A stretch of 52,779 bases of DNA from Planctomycetota bacterium (GCA_027623235.1 JAQBVJ010000044.1:1-52779), one strand, 5' to 3'; shown: positions 1 to 8,715, counted from the first letter of the stretch. Notes: generated by a model not told the origin, from the letters alone. Translations and numbers: made by a program.

Positions 1-779
1 CGGGAGCCTCGCCCTCCCGAAATGTCTTTGTCTTCCGGTTGTGTCTGGTCGGACTTCAGCCGCTTGGCAAAGTACTCGCGGATCAGCGGGTGGGCGTCGA
101 CGATTTTTGCGGGCGGCTTGTCCGAGTCCTCCCGCTTGGCCAGGTCGAGTTTTTCCAGGTCGGACAGGACGCTGTTCCACTCTTCGTTGTCCAGGTCGAC
201 CAGCGGTTCGTTGAGGCCGGGGAGGATCGGTTTCTCGCGAAGTGCGGCCAGGCAGTCGGGGCGAGTCGTGAGGACGCACAGGCCGTTAAACGGTTTCTGC
301 GCGATCGACCGAAGCAGCGACCGCAGGGCCGGGTCTTTGATCAGACCTTCCTGCGTGCCCGGTCCAAACTGCATGGGCTCCAGGCCGTCGAGAATCAGCA
401 GCGTGCGATGCTCGGCCGCGAACTTCGCCAGCCGCTCGCCACGATCGTGAGGGGAACCGGCCTGCGGATCCGGATCGCCGAAAAACTTCAGGGCCTCGGC
501 GATGAACAGGTCGGCCGAGGTCCCTTGCTCGCCACGCGTGCCCTGGCTGTAGAACGACCAGTCGAAGTAGCGGTCGATGCCTCGCCAGTTGTCCGCCGAG
601 ACGGCGTTCATCCAGTGGTCTGCCAGAGCTGACTTCCCGGTGCCGCCCCACGCGACGAACGAGATCACGTGAGTCGACTCGGACGTGAGCGCCTCGTCGA
701 GCTGCGCGAGTTCCGACTCGCGACCGACGAGGATGTCGCCTCCCGACGGGAGTTTGGAGATGGCGATGCCTCGTGGCAA
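1..779 (-). CDS. STAND/NACHT-like NTPase, N-terminal part (runs off left edge)
   Basis: The minus strand is open from about 779 to the window edge and encodes the start of a signal-transduction NTPase. Visible in order: an ILVGRESEL motif typical of the entry into AAA_16/NACHT-type ATPase domains, a Walker A loop (VAWGGTGKSAL), the segment DWSFYSQGT, a Walker B strand (TLLILDGLEPMQ) and a sensor-like LTTRPD. In known proteins this ATPase type is usually followed by TPR or similar sensor repeats, which would lie outside the window. Such proteins act as switch-like ATPases in signalling, and some act in phage defence; no effector domain is visible here. The start is uncertain: TTG at 779 gives a short leader before the ATPase, GTG at 887 would overlap the divergent propeller gene, and I saw no ATG in this frame near the ATPase domain. 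Confidence 0.75.
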   Translation of the reverse strand, partial: MPRGIAISKLPSGGDILVGRESELAQLDEALTSESTHVISFVAWGGTGKSALADHWMNAVSADNWRGIDRYFDWSFYSQGTRGEQGTSADLFIAEALKFFGDPDPQAGSPHDRGERLAKFAAEHRTLLILDGLEPMQFGPGTQEGLIKDPALRSLLRSIAQKPFNGLCVLTTRPDCLAALREKPILPGLNEPLVDLDNEEWNSVLSDLEKLDLAKREDSDKPPAKIVDAHPLIREYFAKRLKSDQTQPEDKDISGGRGS

Positions 780-874
780 AACCGGTTGAGGGAAGAACCC
801 TGCCTCGCGGGCTGCTACGATCCTCGTCGCAAATTGTCGATCGGCTGGCTCGTTTTCATCAGGAAGGATTTTCG

Positions 875-2137
875 ATGCGGCAGACACTCCGACGGATGTA
901 CCCGACAGCAGTGATGGCACTTCTCTTTGTGGTGGTTGCGGGAGCGGACATTGCTCGCGCGGCGGACTGGCCGCAGTTTCTGGGGCCGGCTCGGAATGGG
1001 ATTTCCAAAGAGACCGGCCTCGTCCAGTCCTGGGGCGACGGCGGGCCGAAGGAGCTGTGGCGGATTCCGGGCGGAGTCGGCATGACGTCGGTCGTCGTGC
1101 AGGGCAAGCTGGCCTGCACGATGGTGCAGACGGAAGGGGAGCAGCGGCTGCTCGCGTTTGACGCGGCGACGGGGAAAGAAACATGGTCGGCGGCGATCGC
1201 TCCGACTTATCGCAATGGGATGGGCAACGGGCCGCGGGGAACGCCGGCTCTCAGCAAGGACGCGGCGTTCGTGTTTACCGGCGAGGGCGTGCTGGCTCGC
1301 GTCAGTTTGAAAGACGGCAACGTCGACTGGAAAGTCGACACTCTGAAAGAACTGCCCGGCAGCGCGGCTGAGTACGGCATGGCCTGCTCACCGATTCTGT
1401 GGGGCGAGGCGGTCGTCGTGCAGGTGGGAGCTCGCCAGGCGACCGTGGCCGCGTTCAGCCAGAAAACCGGCAAGGTGCTGTGGACGGACGGACGTGGCGA
1501 GACGCCTGGGTATTCCTCACCGGCGATTCTGAAAGTGGGCGGCAAGGAACAGCTGGTCGTCTTTGCCGGAGCGTCCGCGTTTGGCGTGGACTCCAAGGGC
1601 AAGCGACTGTGGCAGTTTCCGTACGAGACCGGCTACGACTGCAACATCGCCACGCCGATCGCGATCGACGGAAACGTCTTCATCTCGGCCGGAGAAAATC
1701 ACGGCAGCACGTTGCTCGACCTCAAGCCAGGCGGCACGGGCCTCAAGCCGTCCGTTGTGTGGGACTCGACCGGCGTGCGAAGCGTGCTGAGGACCGAATG
1801 GCAGACGGCGCTCCTGCTCGATGGCCACCTCTACGGTTACGACAATGTCGGCGGGGCCGGCCCGATCACCAACCTGACCTGCGTCAACGCGAAGACGGGC
1901 GAGCGAGTGTGGCAGGAAGCCCGCTTCGGCAAAGGCAACGCCATCGCCGCCGACGGAATCCTTTTCGCCACAACGATGAAGGGCGAGCTGATCCTGATGA
2001 AGCCCTCGCCGAAAGGTTACGAGGAGCTCGGCCGAAAGACGGTCATCGAAACAACCCGCCAGGCCCCGAGCCTGGCCAACGGCCGGCTCTACGTTAGAGA
2101 TGACCGAGAGATTGTCTGCTTTGATGTGAAGAAGTAA
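875..2137 (+). CDS. Secreted PQQ-like beta-propeller repeat protein
   Basis: A 420-residue protein with a clear signal peptide (about residues 1-29, ending IARA before ADWPQFLGPARNG). The WPQFLGPARNG opening followed by repeated blades such as LLAFDAATGKETW, VAAFSQKTGKVLW and LTCVNAKTGERVW is characteristic of PQQ-like (BamB-type) eight-bladed propellers, which are very numerous in planctomycetes. No quinoprotein catalytic residues could be assigned, so an enzymatic role is not supported; a binding or scaffolding role outside the cytoplasm is more likely. I chose ATG 875 because it begins the signal peptide and has AGGAAGG just upstream; the open frame extends upstream to 773 but that would place non-signal residues first. 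The gene is divergent from the NTPase, about 95 bp away. Confidence 0.85.
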   Translation: MRQTLRRMYPTAVMALLFVVVAGADIARAADWPQFLGPARNGISKETGLVQSWGDGGPKELWRIPGGVGMTSVVVQGKLACTMVQTEGEQRLLAFDAATGKETWSAAIAPTYRNGMGNGPRGTPALSKDAAFVFTGEGVLARVSLKDGNVDWKVDTLKELPGSAAEYGMACSPILWGEAVVVQVGARQATVAAFSQKTGKVLWTDGRGETPGYSSPAILKVGGKEQLVVFAGASAFGVDSKGKRLWQFPYETGYDCNIATPIAIDGNVFISAGENHGSTLLDLKPGGTGLKPSVVWDSTGVRSVLRTEWQTALLLDGHLYGYDNVGGAGPITNLTCVNAKTGERVWQEARFGKGNAIAADGILFATTMKGELILMKPSPKGYEELGRKTVIETTRQAPSLANGRLYVRDDREIVCFDVKK

Positions 2138-2154
2138 TTGGGAGCCCTGGGTGG

Positions 2155-2177
2155 CACTGGTTGCTCGTCAACCAGTG
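2155..2177. repeat. Perfect 9-bp hairpin between convergent genes
   Basis: CACTGGTTG and CAACCAGTG flank a 5-nt loop just after the propeller gene stop. There is no T-run, so it is more like a REP-type palindrome than a classical terminator, though it could stop transcription from either convergent gene. Confidence 0.6.
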
Positions 2178-2239
2178 CGGCGCAGACGCAGGAACTTCCT
2201 CTCGTCGCTGCGCGACCCCGGATGCCAGCAACCGGCGGT

Positions 2240-3493
2240 TCAGGTTGCACGACGAACAGGCAGTTCGTATTTCCGAAGAATATCTGTTCCCCATGCGATG
2301 CACGTATTCGATTCGACGAACCAGGTGATTTCACGACTGCGATTCTCTGTCTTGCTGATGCTCCTGGAATGTGTGTGTTCGGCGTCGACGGGCAGATCGA
2401 CAGTAAACGTCAATTCGATCGATTCTCCACCGGCCAGGACATGCGGCTCTACTTCGGCCAGCGGAAATACAAGTATCTCATTATGCGATTTCGTCCCGAC
2501 CGTGCGACCATCACTTTCGGATGTTTCACCGTGAATCGTCTCACGACAGATCAGTCGCAGTTGCAGTCCCATGACGTGTACATCGCGTTTTGCGGTCTGG
2601 GAAAACGCTCCCGTAACCGTTTCACCTAGGCGCACCGGTGACGCGGACACCGTTACGTGTGGTTCGTCAATCATCATCGATGCCAGCAGCGTGCGCAGAT
2701 ACAGCCCCACAAAAAACACCAGTGCAAGCGATGGCAACCCGATCAACACGACGGGGTGCGGCGAATAGGCCGCCAGGAACATACACAGACTGAAAGTTCC
2801 CACAATCAGAGCCGTACCAATGATCCGGACCAAATGACTCGGCCGTTCATCGACCAGGTCAAGAGTTACATCCCTATGCCGCGGCCGCGCTGCACTGAGC
2901 GACTGCTCAGGATCAAATTCGTTGTAAGGAAGCCCTTCATCCTCTGCGGCGGAAAATGGCTGGCGGACATAACTGTGCATTATTTTTGCGAGTGGCTTGA
3001 TCACTGCTGCCTTTTGTTCCGTGCATAGTCCGATGGAACGTCCAGCCTTTGTCTGGATGGTGATGCCGCGTGATTCCTTTCCCCGGGATTTTGAGATGGA
3101 ACTGATCCTGGCGATTCGGAGCACGGGGATCTGTTTTTTCCAGACGGTGACAAATCCGATACGGCGACGGATGGTGATCCCGAAACTGTCCAGGCTCAGG
3201 TCTTCATGGCCGGTTTTCTCGTAGACCACCAGCACAAAAGTTGCGATGCCCAAAGCGATGAGCGGCAGCCCCACAAAAAGAATCAGAACGACCGTAAACA
3301 TCCAGTTTTCACGAAAATTCTGCTCGAAATCCCACAGTGCAATTCCACCAGCCAGTGTGCCGGCAATCAGGAACGCAGTTGCAACAACGCCAAAAAAACA
3401 TGAACCGTGCACCTGGGCATGATGGCGATCGATCCGCAACCGGAGACCATCCAGAGAATCCAGCTGTACGATTTGTTCCGGCAGTTCGAGCAT
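2240..3493 (-). CDS. Unknown four-helix membrane protein with C-terminal beta domain
   Basis: I do not recognise a family for this 417-residue protein. Two hydrophobic helices lie near residues 32-55 and 65-90, followed by a soluble stretch of about 110 residues that looks like a PH-like or bPH-type module (SLDSFGITIRRRIGFVTVW), then a second pair of helices near residues 225-265, then a beta-rich region beginning VTVSASPVRLGETVTG. That last part has the feel of an arrestin-like or immunoglobulin-like fold facing away from the membrane. No catalytic motif was found. It is convergent with the propeller gene and separated from the phosphoglycerate mutase gene by a hairpin, so it is probably transcribed alone. 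Start at ATG 3493 is the first in frame. Confidence 0.7.
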   Translation of the reverse strand: MLELPEQIVQLDSLDGLRLRIDRHHAQVHGSCFFGVVATAFLIAGTLAGGIALWDFEQNFRENWMFTVVLILFVGLPLIALGIATFVLVVYEKTGHEDLSLDSFGITIRRRIGFVTVWKKQIPVLRIARISSISKSRGKESRGITIQTKAGRSIGLCTEQKAAVIKPLAKIMHSYVRQPFSAAEDEGLPYNEFDPEQSLSAARPRHRDVTLDLVDERPSHLVRIIGTALIVGTFSLCMFLAAYSPHPVVLIGLPSLALVFFVGLYLRTLLASMMIDEPHVTVSASPVRLGETVTGAFSQTAKRDVHVMGLQLRLICRETIHGETSESDGRTVGTKSHNEILVFPLAEVEPHVLAGGESIELTFTVDLPVDAEHTHSRSISKTENRSREITWFVESNTCIAWGTDILRKYELPVRRAT

Positions 3494-3570
3494 GCGCCTG
3501 TTTCCAAAGGGATATCAGTCGACGCAGGGTGGGGGCAGTGAAACGGAACCCACCGTGACAATCGGAATTC

Positions 3571-3597
3571 GGTGGGTTGCGCTTCGCTTCACCCACC
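3571..3597. repeat. Hairpin GGTGGGT/ACCCACC between minus-strand genes
   Basis: GGTGGGT (3571-3577) pairs with ACCCACC (3591-3597) around a loop containing TTCG. It sits 5 bp beyond the stop of the phosphoglycerate mutase gene and may end its transcript; it also resembles dispersed palindromes found in many genomes. Confidence 0.5.
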
Positions 3598-3601
3598 CTA
3601 C

Positions 3602-4795
3602 CTATGTCAAGAACCAGGGCATCAGGTCGCAGCCTTTTTCGAAGACGAGCGATGAGGCGGCCGCGGTGACGTCGTCGTAGGTTGTTGCCGAGTCCGCGTC
3701 GATGCCGCGGCCGCAGGCGGCGATCGGGACGTAGCCGTGGCTGTGGGTTTTTGTGCGGAGGAACGTCGGGTGGTCCGGGGAGAGGACCAGGCGGTAGTCG
3801 CCCTGGCTGCGCAGGTGCTCGTGCAGCGGGCCGACGATGTGTTCGTCGATTCGCTCGAGGGCTTTGATTTTTTCTTCGACCTGGCCTTCGTGCGAGGCTT
3901 CGTCAGTCGCCTCGACGTGGACGACGACGAAGTCGTGATCGGCCAGCGTGGCGATGCCGGCTCGGCCTTTGGCGGCGTAGTCGGTGTCGAGGTAACCCGT
4001 TGCCCCTTCGACCTCGATGATGTCCCAGCCGAGCAACCGGCCGATGCCGCGCAGCAGATCGACGGCGGTGATGACCACGCTGCGAACTCCAAACCGCTCG
4101 GCAAAGGGAGTCAGCGCGGGTCGGCGGCCTTCTCCCCACAGCCAGGTTTGAGTCGCCGCCTGGTCACCTCGCGCGGCGTTGGCTTCGTGGGACGCGAACA
4201 GGCTCACGCTGCGCGACATGAGATCGCGGAGTTCGTCGGAACCCGGACCCGTGGGCAGGTGAGGGGCGATGTCCTGATCGGTGATGTCGTGCGGCGGGGT
4301 GGAGAAAGTCTCTTTCGAAAACGGAGCTGAGCCGTCTCGCGATCGATACAGAAGCAGGTTGCGATAGCTGACTCCGGCGTAGAACTTCCAGTTCTCGCTG
4401 CCGCACTGATCTTTCTGCAGGAGCTGGACGAGGCCGGCTCCGACATCGCTGGGAATCTGGCCGGCGGTGAAGCTTTTCATTTTTCCGTCGGCGACCGTGA
4501 CCAGGTTGCAGCGGATCGCCCAGTCGTCGGGGCCAAGTTCAATTCCCTGCGCGGCGGCTTCGAGCGGCGCGCGGCCCGTGTGAAACTTGAGCGGGTCGTA
4601 ACCGAAGAGGCTCATCGTGCCGACGTCGCTTCCGGACGGCATCGATTCCGGGACGTGGTTGGCTCGCCCGACAACGCCGGCCACCGCGACGGCATCCATG
4701 TTGGGCGTGCGGGCGGCCTGAAACGGAGTCAGCCCGCCCAGCGACGGCTGAGGTTCATCGGCAGCTCCATCGGGAATGACCAAAGCGTATTTCAT
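3602..4795 (-). CDS. apgM: 2,3-bisphosphoglycerate-independent phosphoglycerate mutase, archaeal type
   Basis: A 397-residue enzyme that interconverts 3- and 2-phosphoglycerate in glycolysis and gluconeogenesis without a bisphosphoglycerate cofactor. It opens with MKYALVIPDGAADEP, the metal-binding Asp segment of the alkaline phosphatase superfamily, followed by the serine nucleophile region PSGSDVGTMSLFGYDP and the late metal ligands in VLSPDHPTFLRTKTHSHG. Length and motifs match the archaeal-type (ApgM) subfamily, which is also found in various bacteria including planctomycetes, rather than the 510-residue GpmI. Related phosphonopyruvate decarboxylase-like annotations exist for this family, but the motif set favours a mutase. 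ATG 4795 is preceded by GAAAG on the minus strand. Confidence 0.92.
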   Translation of the reverse strand: MKYALVIPDGAADEPQPSLGGLTPFQAARTPNMDAVAVAGVVGRANHVPESMPSGSDVGTMSLFGYDPLKFHTGRAPLEAAAQGIELGPDDWAIRCNLVTVADGKMKSFTAGQIPSDVGAGLVQLLQKDQCGSENWKFYAGVSYRNLLLYRSRDGSAPFSKETFSTPPHDITDQDIAPHLPTGPGSDELRDLMSRSVSLFASHEANAARGDQAATQTWLWGEGRRPALTPFAERFGVRSVVITAVDLLRGIGRLLGWDIIEVEGATGYLDTDYAAKGRAGIATLADHDFVVVHVEATDEASHEGQVEEKIKALERIDEHIVGPLHEHLRSQGDYRLVLSPDHPTFLRTKTHSHGYVPIAACGRGIDADSATTYDDVTAAASSLVFEKGCDLMPWFLT

Positions 4796-4952
4796 CGGGG
4801 TCTTTCGTCAGATTTGCGGCAAAGCCAAATATGTCTCACGGATGGAAACCGAACAAGGCGCGTTTTCGAAGGCGGGACATCGTGCGGGGATGGCGGTAGG
4901 ATCGAGAGTTCGTCTTTAGCGCTGCAGTCTCTCTGGGAATTCAACTTGAAGA

Positions 4953-5013
4953 CGAGGTCGTGTCTCGAAAATCGAGACTGGTGATTCTGGTGGGCTTACG
5001 ACACACGACCTCG
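4953..5013 (+). promoter_or_regulatory. Structured leader with competing stems before speD
   Basis: An 11-nt arm at 4953-4963 (CGAGGTCGTGT) is complementary to 5003-5013 (ACACGACCTCG). A second perfect 7-bp hairpin, GTCTCGA-AAA-TCGAGAC at 4962-4978, starts inside the end of the first arm, so the two compete for two bases. The structure ends 20 nt before the speD ATG. Seen in sequence; a role in controlling speD is inference. Confidence 0.45.
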
Positions 5014-5033
5014 AAGACTAATCGGCACTCGAC

Positions 5034-5459
5034 ATGACTCTTCCCGCTGAGGCAGGCCGCCACTGGATTCTGGATCTGCACGGGTGCCCGGCCGGGCTGC
5101 TCGACGATCACGATGCAATCCGGGATCGGCTGCGCGAGGTGACCGACAGGTTTGACCTGACGCTGCTCGGTCTGCAGAGTCACCGCTTTGAGCCGCAGGG
5201 AGTCACCGTGGTCGGGCTGCTGGCGGAGTCTCATTTTTCGATTCATACCTGGCCGGAGACCGGGTTCGCTGCGATCGACATTTTTACGTGCGGCCACGGC
5301 GACACGCTCGATGAGGCGTGCCGGTTTCTGGTCGAGGCATTTCGCGCAGAGGAATCGCGGCTGGTGAGACTGTCCCGCGGACGCACGGACGCGGACGGAC
5401 GACCACTCGCCCCGGAACCCATGACTGCCCGCTCCCCCGTCATTGGCGAGGATTCATGA
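5034..5459 (+). CDS. speD: S-adenosylmethionine decarboxylase, prokaryotic class
   Basis: A 141-residue pro-enzyme that self-cleaves to a pyruvoyl enzyme and decarboxylates S-adenosylmethionine to supply aminopropyl groups for spermidine. The diagnostic segment is ESHFSIHTWPE (residues 65-75): cleavage occurs between Glu65 and Ser66, Ser66 becoming the pyruvoyl group, and His71 is the conserved catalytic His. Cys86 in IFTCGHGD matches the catalytic Cys. Length fits the SpeH/short type. The stop overlaps the start of the following symporter gene (ATGA), so the two are translationally coupled. A structured leader lies directly upstream. No spermidine synthase gene is in the window. Confidence 0.93.
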   Translation: MTLPAEAGRHWILDLHGCPAGLLDDHDAIRDRLREVTDRFDLTLLGLQSHRFEPQGVTVVGLLAESHFSIHTWPETGFAAIDIFTCGHGDTLDEACRFLVEAFRAEESRLVRLSRGRTDADGRPLAPEPMTARSPVIGEDS

Positions 5460-7063
5460 ACCTTTACGACACGAACTTCACCGCTCTCGACTGGGGCATC
5501 GTCGTTGCCTACCTGGTGATCTCGATCTTCGTCGGGATCTGGGCGAACAAATTTGTCGGCAACATTGCCGGCTACCTGGTCGCCGGGCGGACGCTGCGGA
5601 TTCGTCTGGCCCTCGCCACAATGACCGGCACGGAAATCGGCCTGGTCACGGTGATGTACTCGTCCGAGCTGGGCTTTGTGCAGCAGTACGCGTCGCTTTA
5701 TCTGGCTCTGTACGAGTTTCTGATTCTGCTGTTTGTCGGGCTGAGCGGTTTCATCGTGTACCGCCTTCGCCAGACCAACGTGATGACGATCCCCGAGTAC
5801 TACGAGCAGCGTTACTCGCGCGGCGTCCGCATTCTGGGTGCCGTCATGATGGTCGTGTCCGGTGTGCTGAATATGGGGCTGTTTCTGAAGGCGGGAGCGT
5901 TGTTTCTGGTCTCGGTCACCGGCTTCACCGAGCCCGCCTGGCTGACCGACTTCATGGTCGCGACTTTTGATTATCACGAGCCGGTCGGACTGAAGCTGAT
6001 CATGACGGGTCTGCTGCTGCTGGTTTTGTTTTACACGGTGCTTGGCGGAATGATTTCCGTCGTGATCACCGACCTGATTCAGTTCGTCGTGCTTGGGGTG
6101 GGGATGGTTGTTGTGACGGGTTTCGTCGTGAACGAAGTCGGGATCGATGGCTTCTCGGAGGTCGTGACGCAGCAGCACGGCTATTTCGATCCGACGGATC
6201 CGGATAATCCGTCAACAGAGAAAGCGGCCGACGGAATCGGTCCGATCGGCATGACCGCTCAGGCGGTCGTGCTGTTTGTGGCTCTCATGTTGTGGCCGGC
6301 CGGTGCTTCGCGAATGCTCGCGGTGAAAAGTTCGGAGGTTGCTCAGCAGCTTTATCTGTGGAGCACGATCCCGTTTCTCGCGAGGCGGGCTCTGCCCGTT
6401 TTATGGGGGGTCGGCGCGTTTGCGTTCTTCGCAATCAACGTGGAGCTCGGGCAGCAGCTTCAAGCGGCCATGGCGGAGCCGGGCAGCGACATCAACACGC
6501 AGGCGGCGATGCCACTGTTTCTGGCGAAGATCATTCCGACCGGACTGCTCGGGCTGGTGACGGCAGGAATGATCGCGGCGTTCATGTCGACTCACGACAG
6601 CTATCTGCTCTGCTGGAGCGGCGTCATCACTCAGGACATCGTCGCGCCGCTTCGCAAAGTGCCGCTGACGGATCAGCAGCGAATCTTCGTCACGAGAATT
6701 GCCATCGTCGTCATCGGTTTTGCGCTTCTGTTCTGGGGGCTGTGGTACGAGGTCTCCAGCGACCTGTGGCAGTACATGGCCGTCACCGGAACGGTTTACC
6801 TGGCCGGCGTCTTCCCGGTTGTTGCGGGTGGCCTCTACTGGAAACGATCGAGCTCGGTCGGAGCGTACCTGGCACTGCTCGGCGGAACGAGCGGCATCCT
6901 GGCGCTGGGGCCTTGCGTCGAGTCGGTCAACGGGTTTTTGGCAAACGTCGGAGCGGGATTCACCGTCAACGACTCTCAGTTAATGATGAGTGCCTTTGCG
7001 ATTTCGGCGATCGGATTTGTCGTCGGGTCTCTCACCTTCCCGGACAGAAAGGACGTCGCATGA
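5456..7063 (+). CDS. Sodium:solute symporter (SSS family)
   Basis: A 535-residue integral membrane protein with about 13 predicted helices and SSS-family features: an N-terminal helix followed by YLVAGRTLRIRLALATMTGTEIG, the MTIPEYYEQRYSRGVRI segment, and the late helix GLVTAGMIAAFMSTHDSYLLCWSG. The substrate cannot be told from sequence; relatives carry sugars, amino acids, carboxylates or choline-like compounds. I chose ATG 5456 because it begins the protein right at the first helix and forms an ATGA overlap with the speD stop; the longer open frame from 5318 would lie inside speD. The end overlaps the next small gene in the same way. Coupling to speD suggests, but does not prove, a link to polyamine or methionine-cycle solutes. 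Confidence 0.88.
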   Translation: MNLYDTNFTALDWGIVVAYLVISIFVGIWANKFVGNIAGYLVAGRTLRIRLALATMTGTEIGLVTVMYSSELGFVQQYASLYLALYEFLILLFVGLSGFIVYRLRQTNVMTIPEYYEQRYSRGVRILGAVMMVVSGVLNMGLFLKAGALFLVSVTGFTEPAWLTDFMVATFDYHEPVGLKLIMTGLLLLVLFYTVLGGMISVVITDLIQFVVLGVGMVVVTGFVVNEVGIDGFSEVVTQQHGYFDPTDPDNPSTEKAADGIGPIGMTAQAVVLFVALMLWPAGASRMLAVKSSEVAQQLYLWSTIPFLARRALPVLWGVGAFAFFAINVELGQQLQAAMAEPGSDINTQAAMPLFLAKIIPTGLLGLVTAGMIAAFMSTHDSYLLCWSGVITQDIVAPLRKVPLTDQQRIFVTRIAIVVIGFALLFWGLWYEVSSDLWQYMAVTGTVYLAGVFPVVAGGLYWKRSSSVGAYLALLGGTSGILALGPCVESVNGFLANVGAGFTVNDSQLMMSAFAISAIGFVVGSLTFPDRKDVA

Positions 7064-7239
7064 CTGCCTGGATGACTCTCTGGACGATCCTCATCGTCGC
7101 TGGCGGGCTGGGGATGGTTGGCCTGCTGCTCGGTGTGACCAGCGGGGCCGTGAGCGAGTTGAAAGAGACGCTGGCGGAGCTCAGCGGCGAAGAGGCGGGA
7201 CCGGAAACGGAAGGGGCAGCTCAGGCCGATTCGCCCTGA
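7060..7239 (+). CDS. 59-residue single-helix membrane protein coupled to the symporter
   Basis: Begins at ATG 7060 inside the symporter stop (ATGA). It encodes one hydrophobic helix (about residues 5-28, WMTLWTILIVAGGLGMVGLL) followed by an acidic, probably cytoplasmic tail rich in Glu, Ala and Gly. Some SSS and other secondary transporters have small accessory membrane subunits encoded next to them, and the overlap makes such a role the best guess. The frame is open far upstream inside the symporter gene, but only this 3' part makes sense as a protein. A small hairpin (CCGTC-TGGCA-GACGG, 7296-7310) follows about 55 bp later. Confidence 0.7.
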   Translation: MTAWMTLWTILIVAGGLGMVGLLLGVTSGAVSELKETLAELSGEEAGPETEGAAQADSP

Positions 7240-7454
7240 ATGGCCACGAAATGCGTGGTGTTCGGGTTGCCCGCACGGCATTGAGCGGAACTGGGCCGTC
7301 TGGCAGACGGTGACGCGGTTAATTGCTCATCGGTCTTCGCCTGAGCTGATTTTCGTCAGGAAATTTCCGGGGAAACTCAAGAAGAGTGCTGCAGGCCTTG
7401 GTTCAGTGCCGGATTCACATTATTCAGGTACCGCAAAACGGCTCAGTGAATCCA

Positions 7455-7483
7455 TTGACAATCCTATATTTTACACGTAGGCT
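7455..7483 (+). promoter_or_regulatory. Possible sigma70-type promoter for the DUF1559 gene
   Basis: TTGACA (7455-7460), a 17-nt spacer, then TAGGCT (7478-7483), about 85 bp upstream of the prepilin-like start. The -35 is perfect but the -10 matches the consensus only partly. The rest of the 328-bp gap 7240-7567 holds no gene I can support. Confidence 0.35.
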
Positions 7484-7567
7484 CGCCGGGTTATGACGTG
7501 ATCGTCGTACGGTTTTTCGGCCTGTTGCCAGCTCTTTATTTCCTTCCTTCTTTGAAAGGTGTTTCCC

Positions 7568-8608
7568 ATGAGAAGTCGTTTGCGGAAACGAGGGTTCACT
7601 CTGATTGAGCTGCTCGTCGTGATTGCGATTATCGCGATCCTCGTGGCGCTGCTGCTCCCGGCCGTTCAGCAGGCTCGCGAGGCGGCACGTCGTACCCAGT
7701 GCAAGAACAACCTGAAACAGATCGGGCTGGCTCTGCATAACTACCACGAGGCGTTCAAGTCGTTCCCGCCAAGCCATGTCCACCGAATCAGTGGCGGCAG
7801 CGGCCCGGCCTGGACAGACAGCTCAAAGGGAAGCTGGATGGTCCAGATTCTGCCATTCAATGATCAGGGGCCTCTTTACAAATCGATCGACTTCAAGAAA
7901 GAGGGCGTGAACAGCAATACCGTCGGCGCCAACATGAGTGTTGAGTACCAGCGGGTTCCGGGAAATAACGGCAAATACAATCAGACGATTCCAATTCCAG
8001 GTTACATGTGTCCCACCGATACGGCACCGGAAGTTCGTGGCAACGGTGCGACCAATGGGCGGGCGAAGTCCTGTTATGCGATGAGCTTTGGCGACCAGTT
8101 GATGCCCAATTCAGGTTGTCCAGCGAACGGAAACACGACGAAGACTGGCGGACACGGTCACGGTAACAGCGGCAATCAGGGGTACATGTCCGGAATGGGT
8201 AGCCGGGCTGCCTGGGCTGCGAAAATGCGTGATGTGACTGACGGGACGTCGAACACAATTCATGTTGGAGAAATGACGCCTGCCTGTTCCGACCACCACA
8301 TTAATGGCTGGTATCACTTCAATGCTCCCTGGGGAACGACCACGGGGGGAATCAACTTCCCGATTCGAAACTGTTACGATTCGCCCGTGAAGCCTGAAAA
8401 AATTCCCACGTGCAGTGACACAAACGACCACGGGTACGCGCAGAGTTTCCGTTCGCTGCATCCGGGCGGTGCCCATGTGCTGCTCTGTGATGGGACCGTC
8501 CGATTTCTGCCGGAAGTCATCGACGCGAACATCACGGGAAGTGGAACACCTGGTATTTTTAATAAGTTGGGTGCGCGGAACGACGGCGGTCAGGTTGGCG
8601 AATTCTGA
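7568..8608 (+). CDS. DUF1559 prepilin-like secreted protein
   Basis: A 346-residue protein of the DUF1559 family, which is greatly expanded in planctomycetes. It starts with a type IV pilin-like signal: [18 protein letters not shown], with cleavage expected after Gly9 and Glu14 as the conserved +5 residue. The helix continues into [33 protein letters not shown], the hallmark of this family, and the C-terminus has the closing motif [21 protein letters not shown]. The proteins are processed by prepilin peptidase and are thought to be surface or pseudopilus-like structural proteins. ATG 7568 is chosen over an in-frame GTG at 7559 because GAAAGG lies about 7 nt upstream. It has its own terminator, consistent with higher expression than the genes behind it. 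Confidence 0.93.
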   Translation: MRSRLRKRGFTLIELLVVIAIIAILVALLLPAVQQAREAARRTQCKNNLKQIGLALHNYHEAFKSFPPSHVHRISGGSGPAWTDSSKGSWMVQILPFNDQGPLYKSIDFKKEGVNSNTVGANMSVEYQRVPGNNGKYNQTIPIPGYMCPTDTAPEVRGNGATNGRAKSCYAMSFGDQLMPNSGCPANGNTTKTGGHGHGNSGNQGYMSGMGSRAAWAAKMRDVTDGTSNTIHVGEMTPACSDHHINGWYHFNAPWGTTTGGINFPIRNCYDSPVKPEKIPTCSDTNDHGYAQSFRSLHPGGAHVLLCDGTVRFLPEVIDANITGSGTPGIFNKLGARNDGGQVGEF

Positions 8609-8640
8609 TCAAACCGAGTCGCGTGAGGCTGCTCGAACCT

Positions 8641-8670
8641 GGTGGCATCGGTTTCCGATGCCACCTTTTG
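8641..8670 (+). terminator. Rho-independent terminator after the DUF1559 gene
   Basis: A perfect 11-bp stem, GGTGGCATCGG and CCGATGCCACC around TTT, followed by TTTTG. It lies 33 bp after the DUF1559 stop and before the lipoprotein gene, so the downstream genes need read-through or their own promoter. Confidence 0.85.
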
Positions 8671-8715
8671 TGTTTGGTGTCGAATCAATCTTTAGAGCAT
8701 GATGGGAAGCTGAAC

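Noticed and set aside
5243..6178. Minus-strand open frame of about 310 codons, rich in His, Asp and Gln
   Set aside because: Antisense to speD and the symporter; no domain and low-complexity composition.
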